Shown piece after piece: positions 18,399-28,184 of a DNA stretch of 64,000 nucleotides. Where the stretch lies: NCBI GenBank assembly GCA_020443295.1, contig JAGRIJ010000066.1, positions 16,599-80,598 on the forward strand. Reading direction: 5' to 3'. The number at the start of each line of letters is the position of its first letter. Positions within the stretch are counted from its first letter, which is position 1. The DNA comes from Alphaproteobacteria bacterium (GTDB lineage: Bacteria > Pseudomonadota > Alphaproteobacteria > Micavibrionales > Micavibrionaceae). A program made the position numbers and the translations under genes. The notes beneath the pieces were generated by a model. That model made no database searches, was not told where the DNA came from, and saw only the letters and a list, made by a program, of their open reading frames with translations.

Positions 18399-21190
18399 TG
18401 GGGTTTTTATCTAACATGGTTTTTCTGCAGCCGTGGATCTTACCTGCGCTGCTGGTACTGCCTTTGCTCTGGTATCTTCTGCGAGTTACGCCGCCCGTTC
18501 CGCGGGTGATCTATTTTCCTGCCACGCGTCTTCTGGCTGGTCTGGTTTCCGAGGAGCAAACCCCCAATAAAACTCCCTGGTGGATTCTGCTTCTGCGTCT
18601 TTTTATCGCCGCTCTTATTATTATTGCGTTGGCGCGTCCGGTCTATAATCCCGCCGAAAGCATTGAAGGGACAGGTCCCGTGAGGCTCGTGATCGACAAC
18701 AGCTGGGCCGGGGCGCAGACATGGACCCTTCAGATGAGCGCTGCCGAGGAAGCGCTCAAGCAAGCGTCGCGGGAACAACGGGAATTGTACATCCTGACGA
18801 CCGCGCCTTTACCGGGAGAGAAGGAACCTCTTTATAAAGGTCCCATGGTTTATCAGGAGGCCCTTTCGGTTCTGCGGGGGCTGGGGGCGCAACCTTGGCC
18901 CGCCGATTACAAAGCAGCGCAAGCGCTCCTTCTTGAAAACAAGCCACCGCGCAGCACGAACAGCCTGTGGCTGGGAAGCGGACTGGATGAAGGCAATGCC
19001 AGCTTTCTTGTCCATACCCTGCAAACACAGGGAAGCCTTACCTATATAGGGCCGGAGCCCTACCGTCTGCCTCTTCTTTTACGTCCCGCGCAAGAGAAGC
19101 CCAGCCAATCTTTGGAGGAGCAGCGCGCTTTCGTTCGGGTTTCCATCGATGCTCCTTCCGGTATTCCCGATCAGTTGCCTGTCCCGGTTCAGGCGCTTTC
19201 TCGCGACAACCAGATTCAGGATATCCAGACCGTTACATTGAAAAGCAGCCAACTGCCGCAGAATGTTTTGTTTGATATTCCCGATACGCTTCGCAACGAT
19301 ACCGGGTTTTTCAGGATCAGCGGCATGAAGGGCGCAGGCAGCGTCTTTTTACTGGATGACCAGTTTCAGAAACGGCATGTAGGAATTGCGCAACCTGCTG
19401 AAGATACGGATACTTCTCCCTTGATCAATGCGGGGTTTTACCTTAAACGCGCCCTGGAACCTACCGCGACACTTACTACGGATACGCTTGATCAGCTTCT
19501 GAAGATGGATAACCTGTCGGCGATCATCCTTCCCGATGTCGGGGCGATGCCGTCCGATACCCTTAACGCTCTTGAGCAATGGGTGCGTAAAGGCGGACTC
19601 TTGCTTCGTTTCTCGGGACCGAATCTCAGTGAAGCACAGAGCGAGCAATATCTTCTCCCCGTCCGGCTGCGTGCCGGGGGGCGTGCGCTTGACGGATCGC
19701 TTTCGTGGGAAAAACCGCAAACCATCGCACCGTTCGAGCCCAACAGCCCTTTTTACGGGCTGAGGATCCCGCCGGACATAAAAGTGCGTCAACAGGTTCT
19801 GGCCGATCCCGCCCAGGATCTGGAAGGAAAGGTCTGGGCGCGCCTGGAGGATGGTACACCGCTTATTACCGGTATGCCTCTGGATAGCGGTCTGGTGGTC
19901 CTGATTCATACCACCGCGACGCCGGACTGGTCCGATCTGGCGCTTTCAGGGCTTTATGTCGATCTTCTCAACAGGATCATCAAACTTGCCGGTCATTCGG
20001 TAAAAACTCTGAACGTAAACCAGAGTTATCTGGAGCCGGTTCAGGTTCTGGACGGGAACGGTTCGCTTGGGCCGCCTCCGGGTTATGTGCAATCCCTGCC
20101 CGCCGACTCGATCGAGAGTTTTGTTCCCGACTCCACTCATCCGCCGGGCATTTACGGTGCGGGCGGATTCCAATTTGCGCTGAATGTCGGCGGGGCCTTG
20201 CCGCCGTTGAAAGCTCTGGGTCGGCTGCCTTCGGGAGTGACGCAGAAATTTTACGACATGGATTATGAAATCGATCTGATGCCGCGGCTTTTGTGGTTTG
20301 CCCTGATTCTTTATTTAATCGACTGGCTGGTCATGATCGTTATCCTCTCGGGAGGGCTTTTTCCTATCATGTCCGGGCGCCGCAAGCGGGGATTTAGTTT
20401 TCCGTGCCTGATTTTGGCGCTAAGCGTTCTTTTGCCTTCTTCCGCGTTCGGGCAAGCGATTGACGAAGCGATGGAGAAGGACATTAAATACGCAAACGGG
20501 TTTTATCTTGCGTATGTGAAAAGCGGAGATTCTTCGCTTGACGCCATCACCCAGCAGGGACTTGAAAGCCTTTCGGAAGTTCTGACCCGGCGCACATCCG
20601 TGGAACCGGACGGCGTTGTCGGCGTGAATCCTGATACGGATAATCTTGCGTTCTTTCCCCTGCTCTACTGGGCCGTGGCCTCCGGAAAAGTTCCTTATTC
20701 CGGCAAGGGGATGCAAAACATCCAGAATTATCTGGATCACGGCGGAACCATTCTTTTCGATACCCGCGACCAGAGCAGTTCCAGCAGCTATGCCGAGACG
20801 GAAAATGCCCGGACCCTGCGGCAAATGACAGGATCTCTTAATATCCCCCCCCTGATCCCGGTACCGAAGGACCATGTGCTGACCCGCTCCTTTTATCTTC
20901 TTGAAGACTTTCCGGGGCGTTATACCGGGGGAACGGTATGGGTCGAGCAACACAGCGTGAGCGGCCGGGATAACGTTTCCTCCGTCATTATCGGGGGGAA
21001 TGACTGGGCGGGCTCGTGGGCGACATCCGGGGCCGGATCCTCGCACCGGCAGGCCATGCTGTTCGGAGGGTCCCGGCAGGAGGAAATAGCGCTGCGTTTT
21101 GGCGTGAATGTCGTGATGTACGCCCTGACCGGGAATTACAAAAACGATCAGGTGCATCTTCCCCATATTCTCAAACGGCTAGAACGATAA
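18395..21190 (+). CDS. BatA-like membrane protein with C-terminal DUF4159 domain
   Basis: The 931-residue protein begins with a BatA-type double membrane helix (FLQPWILPALLVLPLLWYLL, then WILLLRLFIAALIIIALARP). A long periplasmic part follows, including glutamine amidotransferase-like segments (AIILPDVGAMPSDTLNALEQ). A further membrane helix lies near 630, and the C-terminal DUF4159 domain from about 690 includes IKYANGFYLAYVKSGDSS and YLDHGGTILFDTRDQ. Operons of this kind are linked to envelope or stress functions, but the role is not settled. It overlaps the DUF58 stop and precedes the next gene by 13 bases. Confidence 0.85.
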   Translation: MMGFLSNMVFLQPWILPALLVLPLLWYLLRVTPPVPRVIYFPATRLLAGLVSEEQTPNKTPWWILLLRLFIAALIIIALARPVYNPAESIEGTGPVRLVIDNSWAGAQTWTLQMSAAEEALKQASREQRELYILTTAPLPGEKEPLYKGPMVYQEALSVLRGLGAQPWPADYKAAQALLLENKPPRSTNSLWLGSGLDEGNASFLVHTLQTQGSLTYIGPEPYRLPLLLRPAQEKPSQSLEEQRAFVRVSIDAPSGIPDQLPVPVQALSRDNQIQDIQTVTLKSSQLPQNVLFDIPDTLRNDTGFFRISGMKGAGSVFLLDDQFQKRHVGIAQPAEDTDTSPLINAGFYLKRALEPTATLTTDTLDQLLKMDNLSAIILPDVGAMPSDTLNALEQWVRKGGLLLRFSGPNLSEAQSEQYLLPVRLRAGGRALDGSLSWEKPQTIAPFEPNSPFYGLRIPPDIKVRQQVLADPAQDLEGKVWARLEDGTPLITGMPLDSGLVVLIHTTATPDWSDLALSGLYVDLLNRIIKLAGHSVKTLNVNQSYLEPVQVLDGNGSLGPPPGYVQSLPADSIESFVPDSTHPPGIYGAGGFQFALNVGGALPPLKALGRLPSGVTQKFYDMDYEIDLMPRLLWFALILYLIDWLVMIVILSGGLFPIMSGRRKRGFSFPCLILALSVLLPSSAFGQAIDEAMEKDIKYANGFYLAYVKSGDSSLDAITQQGLESLSEVLTRRTSVEPDGVVGVNPDTDNLAFFPLLYWAVASGKVPYSGKGMQNIQNYLDHGGTILFDTRDQSSSSSYAETENARTLRQMTGSLNIPPLIPVPKDHVLTRSFYLLEDFPGRYTGGTVWVEQHSVSGRDNVSSVIIGGNDWAGSWATSGAGSSHRQAMLFGGSRQEEIALRFGVNVVMYALTGNYKNDQVHLPHILKRLER

Positions 21191-21203
21191 GGCAGGAAGA
21201 GAG

Positions 21204-23297
21204 ATGGACGGACCGGCGCTTAGATTGCACTTTTCCCCTTACATCGACGAGGTGTGGCTGATCGTTTTTGCGGTCGCGGGCGCTCTTTTTGTTGCTGCGG
21301 CATTCTGGCGGACGCGCCGCGCTCTTGTTTTCCGGGCTGTCACTCTCGCGCTTTTTATACTGATCCTTATGAATCCCTCCCTTCTCAGCGAGGAAAGAAA
21401 AGGTGTCAGCGATGTTGCCGTCGTCGTTGTCGACCGCAGCGCCAGCCAGACCATGGGAAAACGAACAGAGCGGACGGACCGCGCGCTTGCCTCGGTGAAA
21501 GAGCAGCTTGAAGAGATCGACGGGCTAGACCTGAGGATCATCGAGGCGCCCGAAACGGGCAGCCTTGAAAACCGAACCAAGCTGTTTGACGTTCTTGATC
21601 CGGCTTTTGCAAGCATCCCCCAACAGCGGCGCGCCGGGGTCATTTTTATCTCCGATGGACAAATCCATGACGTCCCCCAGAATGCCGGACAGTTCACACA
21701 ATATGGGCCTGTCAGTGTTTTGCTGAGCGGTGAGCGCAATGAGAAAGACCGGCAGATCGTTATTACCAATGCGCCCAGTTACGGGCTTGTCGGACAGTCC
21801 GTCGACGTCAAATACAAGATCGAGGATACAAGGAACATCGGCGCATCGAGCGCTGTCGTGACGTTTACCCGGCATGACGGGAGCACAGAACGGTTTAACG
21901 TGCCCGTCAATACGGAGCAGACTTTAAGCCTGCCGATCGAAAATTCGGGCCAGAATGTTTTTGAAATCGAAGTTCAGAAAGTCGATGGAGAACTGACCTA
22001 TGCCAATAACAAGGCGGCGCTTCTTGTCAACGGCGTGCGAGACCGCCTCCGCGTGTTGCTGGTTTCCGGAAAACCGCATGCGGGCGGGCGGACATGGCGG
22101 GATTTGCTGACCTCCGATCCGGGGGTCGATCTTGTTCACTTCACGATCCTGCGCGAGCCGCAGAAGCTGGATCTTACGCCGCAGGACGAACTTTCGCTTA
22201 TCGCTTTTCCGTTCAGGGAGCTGTTTGAAATCAAGCTTTATGATTTTGACCTGATTATATTCGACCGTTATCACCTCAACCGCATCCTGCCGAATATGTA
22301 TTTCGACAATATCGCAAAGTATGTCGAGGAAGGCGGCGCTTTCCTTGAAGCCAGCGGCCCCTCTTTTGCCGGAGAAGATTCAATTTACATGACCAGCCTG
22401 ATGTCCATTCTTCCGGGCAGTCCAACCGGGGATGTGATCGACCGCCCGTTTAAACCGACCCCGACCGATCTGGGACGCCGGCATCCGGTTACGGACAGTC
22501 TTGTCTGGGGCGATTATCATTCCAAGGATAAGGGTGTTCCTTCATGGGGGCGCTGGCTGCGGCAGGTTGACCTTCACCGGGAAAGCGGCGATGTGCTCAT
22601 GAACGGGGTCGACGGCAAACCGCTTTTGATCCTCGACCGGGTTAAAAAAGGCCGGGTGGCCCAGATTGCGAGCGATCAGATCTGGCTCTGGTCGAGAGGC
22701 TTTGAGAGCGGCGGTCCGCATGCAGAATTGCTGCGCCGGGTCGTGCACTGGCTGATGAAAGAACCGGAACTTGATGAGCGCGCGCTCAGCGTTCTGGTCG
22801 ACCGCAATACGATTATTGTCCGAAAACACATCTATGATCAGGACAAGGAAACGATCAAGATGACGACTCCGGACGGTCAAAGCAGCACGTTCAATCTTAC
22901 CTCTACTCCCGAAGGGTGGCTTGAGCACAAAGTGAGCGCCAGCGCGCTGGGGATTTACGCCTTTGAGGATTCGAGCGGAGAGCGGCGTTACGCCATTATC
23001 GGAGATATCAACCCGCCCGAACTTTTCAGCGTGAAAACCACATCCGAGAAGCTTGAACCCGTGCTTACCGCTTCAAAGGGAGGGGCGGTCTGGCTTAGCG
23101 ATGTTCCCGAGCCGCGGGTGCGGCTTCTGTCCAACAGCCGCAATTACGCCGGCAATAACTGGGTCGGCCTAAGACGCAACAACGATTATACGGTGACTGG
23201 CGTAAAGGATATTCCTCTTATGCCGGAATGGATGAGTCTCTTGTTGCTCTTTTGTGTCCTAACCTTCGCGTGGTGGCGAGAAGGGCAATTTAAATAG
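21204..23297 (+). CDS. Membrane protein with VWA-like and glutamine amidotransferase-like regions
   Basis: The 697-residue protein has two N-terminal membrane helices (EVWLIVFAVAGALFVAAAFW and a second to about 60) and a metal-site-like VVVVDRSASQTMG (DxSxS) near 72. A FISDGQIHD stretch is typical of VWA folds. The middle region, with YDFDLIIFDRYHL and FLEASGPSF, resembles the class I amidotransferase fold. A C-terminal helix (EWMSLLLLFCVLTFAWW) closes it. The start has GGAAGAGAG upstream. It ends the moxR group. Confidence 0.8.
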   Translation: MDGPALRLHFSPYIDEVWLIVFAVAGALFVAAAFWRTRRALVFRAVTLALFILILMNPSLLSEERKGVSDVAVVVVDRSASQTMGKRTERTDRALASVKEQLEEIDGLDLRIIEAPETGSLENRTKLFDVLDPAFASIPQQRRAGVIFISDGQIHDVPQNAGQFTQYGPVSVLLSGERNEKDRQIVITNAPSYGLVGQSVDVKYKIEDTRNIGASSAVVTFTRHDGSTERFNVPVNTEQTLSLPIENSGQNVFEIEVQKVDGELTYANNKAALLVNGVRDRLRVLLVSGKPHAGGRTWRDLLTSDPGVDLVHFTILREPQKLDLTPQDELSLIAFPFRELFEIKLYDFDLIIFDRYHLNRILPNMYFDNIAKYVEEGGAFLEASGPSFAGEDSIYMTSLMSILPGSPTGDVIDRPFKPTPTDLGRRHPVTDSLVWGDYHSKDKGVPSWGRWLRQVDLHRESGDVLMNGVDGKPLLILDRVKKGRVAQIASDQIWLWSRGFESGGPHAELLRRVVHWLMKEPELDERALSVLVDRNTIIVRKHIYDQDKETIKMTTPDGQSSTFNLTSTPEGWLEHKVSASALGIYAFEDSSGERRYAIIGDINPPELFSVKTTSEKLEPVLTASKGGAVWLSDVPEPRVRLLSNSRNYAGNNWVGLRRNNDYTVTGVKDIPLMPEWMSLLLLFCVLTFAWWREGQFK

Positions 23298-23304
23298 CAC
23301 GCTT

Positions 23305-25245
23305 TTACGCCCGTTTTTTCTTTTTGCGGGCTGCGGGTTTTGCCTGCCGGGTTTTGCCGTGAACAGTCAGGACCGATGATATCTGCTGCGATAACACTTC
23401 GCGCGAGAGCGGCTTTTTCAAAATCGCCTTGATAGCCGGGTGGGTCTTGGCAATGTCCTCAAGCTGCTGCTGGGCGTACCCCGTCAGCATGATGAACGGG
23501 ATTTCAGGAAAGTCAAAATGAACCTGGTGCACCAGTTCGGTTCCGCTCATCTTTGGCATGTTCTCGTCGGTAATCACGAGATCAAACTTTCCGGGATTCT
23601 CCCTTAGCAGATCGAGCGCTTCCAGACCCGTTGCACAATCTTCGGCCTCGTATCCCAACCGTGTGAGCATCCCCATCATCATTTCGCGCACGTTGTCCTG
23701 ATCTTCAACCAACAAAATCTGTGCCCCTGTATGAGAGTCAAGGTCGGCGGTTTCCGCGGAGCCTGATTTTTTTGTTGCCACGGCAGCCGAAATGACCATT
23801 TTCTCGTCAGCAGGGAAATAAAGATCAAATGTCGTTCCCTGACCCAGCGTGCTTTCTATGATCATCGCGGCCTGATGTCCGACGATCACGCCATGGACGG
23901 TTGCCATTCCCAACCCTGTTCCCTTGTTGACGGGCTTGGTTGTAAAGAACGGCTCAAAAATATGTTCCATGACCACACGGCTCATGCCGCACCCGGAATC
24001 GGAGAGGTGCAACCTGACATAAGGCAGACCCTCGGCAACATGGCCCAGCACAAGACGGGTTTTACCCGCTTCGAGATCCTCTATCCAGGTGGGGGGCTGT
24101 TCCTGCGTGCCGGGCAAGTGATCCCAGATGGCATCGGGGAAAGGAAACTCGTCGGAAAATTCCAGAGATACTCCGATGCGGATTTCACCCTTGTTGGTAT
24201 CGATCGCATCCCGAGCGTTCACGCAGAGATTCATAAAAGCCTGCATAATCTGCGATGCGTTTCCGTTGATAACCGCCTTGGGGGCTTCGAAATCCGTTTC
24301 GATCTCAATAGTTTTGGGGAGGCTGGCCTTGAGAATATTGACGGTTTCCTGTAAGGAGAGAACAATATCCACCGGTTCCTTGGCGCTGGCCTTGCGGCGT
24401 GAAAAAGCCAGCATCTGGTCGACCAGTGCTTTTGCTTCCCGCCCGGCCGCCAGAATATTCTTTGCATATTTTTGCTGCTCCGATCCTTCCTTGAGGTCCT
24501 CCTCCAGAAATTCCGCGTAACCGGAAATCGCCGCCAGAATATTGTTGAAGTCATGAGCGATGCCCCCGGCCAGACGGCCGACCGCCTCCATCTTCTGGGC
24601 CTGATAAAACTGCTCTTCGAGATGCTTTTTATCCTTTTCGTTTTTCAGCCGCTCGGTGACATCGCGGGTGGTTCCGATCAGCCCCCCATCGGGAAGGCGC
24701 GACAGAGAAATATCCAGCCAACGGTGCCCGTCTTCTTCCAGATCGATATCCAGCGGCCCCTGCCAGAAGCCTTCCTTTTCAAGCGCGGGAATAATGTTAT
24801 CGCGCACTTTCTGGGCATAATTTTCAGGAAATAACTTGAGCCAGCTTTCGCCGATAAACTGATCCTCGGCCTCCTGCGGTATCCCGTAAATCATGAACAG
24901 CGCGTTGTTCATATAGGTCAACTCGCCGTCCGGATTGATAATCGCTATGCCTTCCTGCGATGCTTCAATCGCCATCAGGCGGTTACCGAGCAAATCGTGC
25001 GCGGCCTGATGCTCTTGCAGCAACTGCGCATGATTTTTTTGCGAGCGTCCTTCAAAAACCAGCATGAAAACACTCCAGAGCAAAAGCCCTAAGAGACATG
25101 CGAATAAAATGATTGCCGCAGGAAAGCCTTCCGAATGCTGGCTCTGAGCAAAAGAGGCGGCAATCAATGCCAGAATTGACAAGATGACTGTTGCGAGGGC
25201 CGGAAAAGAGAGCGGAACATCCGAATCTGTTGGTTTACGCTTCAT
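23305..25245 (-). CDS. Hybrid sensor histidine kinase (PAS, HisKA, HATPase, receiver)
   Basis: The 646-residue protein has two N-terminal membrane helices (to about 66) and a PAS domain around 88-195 (GIAIINPDGELTYMNNALFM). The phosphoacceptor is in GRLAGGIAHDFNNILAAISG near 226. HATPase boxes are FMNLCVNARDA, DSGCGM and NKGTGLGMATVHGV. A C-terminal receiver contains LLVEDQDNVRE and the phosphorylatable aspartate in LVITDENMPKMSG. The layout resembles CckA-type kinases, but the true CckA candidate is at 31016-33520. It is downstream of a LuxR-type response regulator with a 34-base gap, a likely partner pair. Confidence 0.9.
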   Translation of the reverse strand: MKRKPTDSDVPLSFPALATVILSILALIAASFAQSQHSEGFPAAIILFACLLGLLLWSVFMLVFEGRSQKNHAQLLQEHQAAHDLLGNRLMAIEASQEGIAIINPDGELTYMNNALFMIYGIPQEAEDQFIGESWLKLFPENYAQKVRDNIIPALEKEGFWQGPLDIDLEEDGHRWLDISLSRLPDGGLIGTTRDVTERLKNEKDKKHLEEQFYQAQKMEAVGRLAGGIAHDFNNILAAISGYAEFLEEDLKEGSEQQKYAKNILAAGREAKALVDQMLAFSRRKASAKEPVDIVLSLQETVNILKASLPKTIEIETDFEAPKAVINGNASQIMQAFMNLCVNARDAIDTNKGEIRIGVSLEFSDEFPFPDAIWDHLPGTQEQPPTWIEDLEAGKTRLVLGHVAEGLPYVRLHLSDSGCGMSRVVMEHIFEPFFTTKPVNKGTGLGMATVHGVIVGHQAAMIIESTLGQGTTFDLYFPADEKMVISAAVATKKSGSAETADLDSHTGAQILLVEDQDNVREMMMGMLTRLGYEAEDCATGLEALDLLRENPGKFDLVITDENMPKMSGTELVHQVHFDFPEIPFIMLTGYAQQQLEDIAKTHPAIKAILKKPLSREVLSQQISSVLTVHGKTRQAKPAARKKKKRA

Positions 25246-25279
25246 CGGGATTATATCTCTGTCACAGGCTTTTATCCGC

Positions 25280-25990
25280 CTATGTCTGAAGAGTTTCTGA
25301 CGAGATTCCGGAATCCCTTAATTTAAGGGCGGCCTGTGTGCGGTTTTTAACGCCGAGTTTACGGCAGATGCTGCGCACATGAAGTTTGACGGTGACAATT
25401 TTCAACCCGAGCGCATCGGCGATTTCCTGGTTGGTTGTTCCTTTGGCCAGAAAGGCCACGATCTGCCTTTCCCTGGGCGTCAAACCAAGATCTTCCATAA
25501 TTTTTTTTAGATCCTCGGGGCTTTTTTCGTCCGTATTATTGTTGCTGATCGTCTGGGCCGGTTTTGGATCATTATAGTAAGACGGGGCATAACCGGAATG
25601 ATTGTCATCAAGGGGAACAAAAGGCTTGCCCGATAAAACCTGACGGATTCCGCTTAAAAGCGATTTCCCGGAGAGCGTTTTTGGAAAATATCCGCTGGCG
25701 CCCATTTCAATGCTGGTTTTCACATCTTCGGGCTCCGCCACGCCGGACATAATCGCCACGGGTTTGTCCGGGTACTTTTCGCGGATAAATTTAAGGCCTT
25801 CAAATCCATTCATTCCCGGCATTCTGAAATCCAGAACCACCAGATCGTAGTCGCATTCATCGGCAAGAATTTTCCGGGTTTCATGGAAATCCTTGGCTAA
25901 AGATACATGCGCGCCGGGGTAGGCGCGTTCTATGTATTGCACCAAAGTATCACGAAAGAGCGTGTGATCGTCAGCAATCAGAAGTTTCAT
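25280..25990 (-). CDS. LuxR/NarL-family response regulator
   Basis: The 236-residue protein has an N-terminal receiver (LLIADDHTLFRD acidic pocket, aspartate in LVVLDFRMPGMNG near 55, lysine in GYFPKTLSG). A linker follows, then a C-terminal LuxR helix-turn-helix (LTPRERQIVAFLAKGTTNQE through VKLHVRSICRKLGVKNRTQA). It is upstream of the hybrid kinase in the same direction. Target promoters are unknown. The 130 bases between it and the lytic transglycosylase are AT-rich and probably hold its promoter. Confidence 0.92.
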   Translation of the reverse strand: MKLLIADDHTLFRDTLVQYIERAYPGAHVSLAKDFHETRKILADECDYDLVVLDFRMPGMNGFEGLKFIREKYPDKPVAIMSGVAEPEDVKTSIEMGASGYFPKTLSGKSLLSGIRQVLSGKPFVPLDDNHSGYAPSYYNDPKPAQTISNNNTDEKSPEDLKKIMEDLGLTPRERQIVAFLAKGTTNQEIADALGLKIVTVKLHVRSICRKLGVKNRTQAALKLRDSGISSETLQT

Positions 25991-26120
25991 TTTTTAACGT
26001 GTTGAAAAATAAAGAATTTAGTAAAACTGCCCTTATAACCAAAGTATATATTACCTGATGAATATTAATAAGCAGATAATTTAAAAGCGCATATATATGT
26101 ATGTCGTCGAGTGTTTTGCC

Positions 26121-28103
26121 TTAATCACTTCCTGCGACAAACAGAACCTGATCCGGGTCGTTTTGAATCCCTTTTAAACGCAACCTGTAGACGTATAAAC
26201 CTTCGAGAACGCGCTGGACATAGTTGCGGGTTTCCGAAAAGGGAATCAGCTCGATCCAGTCTATCAGACTGATCTGGGATGTGCGCGGGTCGCCATATGT
26301 CTCGATCCATTTATCGACGCGGCCGGGCCCTGCGTTATAGGCAGCGATGGCTAACGGATAAGAGTTGTCATATCTTTTCAGCAGCCCCCGAAGATACGTT
26401 GTTCCCAGCAGAATATTATGGGCCGGTTTTTCTGTCAGCCAGCTGACATCATGCGTAATCCCCAGTTTTCGGGCTGTGTCTTTTGCTGTTCCGGGCATTA
26501 GCTGCATGAGCCCCTGCGCTCCTGCGGGGCTGGAAGCTTTATAATCGAACATGCTTTCCTGACGGATCAGGGCATGGATGAGGGCCCATTCGATATCGTC
26601 GATTCCCTGAACCCACTTGGTGATCGTCGGGTAAGACTGCGCAGTCAGGAAAAGCCCCTTGCTGGTCGCTTTCTTCGCAATCCTTATCGCCTGGGCGGTC
26701 TGTCCCATTTGCGCGGCCAGTTCCGCGGCATATCGGTATGCTTTTGGCGTTCCCTCGCTATCGATAAACGCCTGAAGGAACCGTTCCGCATCGCCCTCTT
26801 CCCCTGCTGCGTGGAACAACTGGGCAATCTGGACAAGATCGTTGCGGGCGAATTTCTCCTTGTCGGAACGGGTCAAGGTGGGCGGCGCCACTTTCGGCAG
26901 ATGGTCCTGCATTCTCAGCTTGATGCTGGCCAGTTGCCCGTAATAGACGGTCTGATATGCGGCGGCTTTTTTAAACCAGCCGCGCGCCATATCCTGTTTT
27001 TTCATCGCCTCTGAGGCACGCCCCGCCCAATAGGCCGCGCGTGCCTTGCTGATCGGGGTTTCGACCTGCTGGTACATGGCTGTAAACCGTTCCAGAGCCT
27101 CAGTCGGCTTATCCATAAAGCGCAAGGCGAGCCAGCCCGACAGCCATTCAGCTTCGGCAAACGGCACACCTTCCTTTTGCATATGTTTTTCTGCCAGAAG
27201 ATAAGCGCTTTTGTAACTGCCCTGCTCCAGAAGCCTGCGGATGATAATTTCCCGTTCATCCCACCATTCTTCAGGATTCTGAACTTCCGAGGGGTCCGGC
27301 GCCTGATGAAGCAATTCCATGGCCCCAAAATCCTGATTATGTTTACGACGCCAGCGAATACGCTCGAACAGCAAGCCGGCGTCATTCTGCAGGTAACCCG
27401 GAATTTTTTTGATCAGGCCTTCGACGTTTCTTTTATCCTGGGCAAGACCGATCCGGGCCTCGGCCAGTTCAGGATAGCCCTGTCCGAGCACACCCGCAAT
27501 TGCGCGGGCGCTGTCGTAGCGATGATTGAGCAGGAGCGCGTCGAACCGGCGCTTGTGCGCGTCGAGAGTGAGATACTGGCCGTATTTCTGAAAGAGGTCG
27601 CGCTGCTGGTCCCGGCTGGTCAGGGTGCTGGCCCACCAGTCCACCATAAATTTCCTGGCGTCATCCTTTCGTCCCTGCTGGATCAGGGCATCCATATAGC
27701 GGCTCATCCCCTGGCTGCTTTTGGGGGGATAATCATTGAACCATGTGAGAACGTCTTCGCTGGGGAAATTGGGAGGCATAACTTCCTCTACCCGCGCCGT
27801 CAATTTGGTGATGCCGGGCCAGTCGGGATTCTGGCGGATAAAGCGTGTCAGCGTTACAAACAGGCCGGGATCCCAGCTGCTGCGCACTTCGGTAAAAATC
27901 AGCCAATGATAGAGCTTGGCGGCCAGAGGATCGCGGCTTTCGGCAACGTATTTGCGCGCCTGCTCTTTTTTTCCTTCCCTGAAGGCCTGTATCGCAAGAA
28001 CCGTATTCTTGCGCGCCTGGATGGTCTGGACGCGGCTGATTTCCGAATCTTTGGCAAAAAGCGGCGGTGCGTGCAAAAATGTTAACTGAAAAACCGTCAA
28101 CAT
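26121..28103 (-). CDS. slt: Soluble lytic murein transglycosylase
   Basis: The Slt70-like enzyme (about 660 residues) has a long helical superhelix and a C-terminal transglycosylase domain. The catalytic glutamate is in ALIHALIRQESMFDYKASSP, followed by AGAQGLMQLMPGTAKDTARK and YPLAIAAYNAGPGRVDKWIE. It cleaves peptidoglycan glycan strands to anhydromuropeptides in the periplasm. The start is uncertain: ATG at 28103 gives a short signal peptide (MLTVFQLTFLHAPPLFA), while the frame stays open upstream through RRTRRKALIA, which would make a better signal peptide but offers no ATG, GTG or TTG before dapA. It is divergent from dapA. Confidence 0.88.
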   Translation of the reverse strand: MLTVFQLTFLHAPPLFAKDSEISRVQTIQARKNTVLAIQAFREGKKEQARKYVAESRDPLAAKLYHWLIFTEVRSSWDPGLFVTLTRFIRQNPDWPGITKLTARVEEVMPPNFPSEDVLTWFNDYPPKSSQGMSRYMDALIQQGRKDDARKFMVDWWASTLTSRDQQRDLFQKYGQYLTLDAHKRRFDALLLNHRYDSARAIAGVLGQGYPELAEARIGLAQDKRNVEGLIKKIPGYLQNDAGLLFERIRWRRKHNQDFGAMELLHQAPDPSEVQNPEEWWDEREIIIRRLLEQGSYKSAYLLAEKHMQKEGVPFAEAEWLSGWLALRFMDKPTEALERFTAMYQQVETPISKARAAYWAGRASEAMKKQDMARGWFKKAAAYQTVYYGQLASIKLRMQDHLPKVAPPTLTRSDKEKFARNDLVQIAQLFHAAGEEGDAERFLQAFIDSEGTPKAYRYAAELAAQMGQTAQAIRIAKKATSKGLFLTAQSYPTITKWVQGIDDIEWALIHALIRQESMFDYKASSPAGAQGLMQLMPGTAKDTARKLGITHDVSWLTEKPAHNILLGTTYLRGLLKRYDNSYPLAIAAYNAGPGRVDKWIETYGDPRTSQISLIDWIELIPFSETRNYVQRVLEGLYVYRLRLKGIQNDPDQVLFVAGSD

Positions 28104-28184
28104 AGCGATCAGAGCCTTGCGCCGGGTGCGCCGAGGCGATAAATTGACAAAAATCGCGGGAATTGCCGGAAAGAAAGTCTTGTT

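Noticed and set aside
28144..28149. TTGACA before dapA as a -35 element
   Set aside because: No -10 hexamer at 16 to 18 bases downstream.
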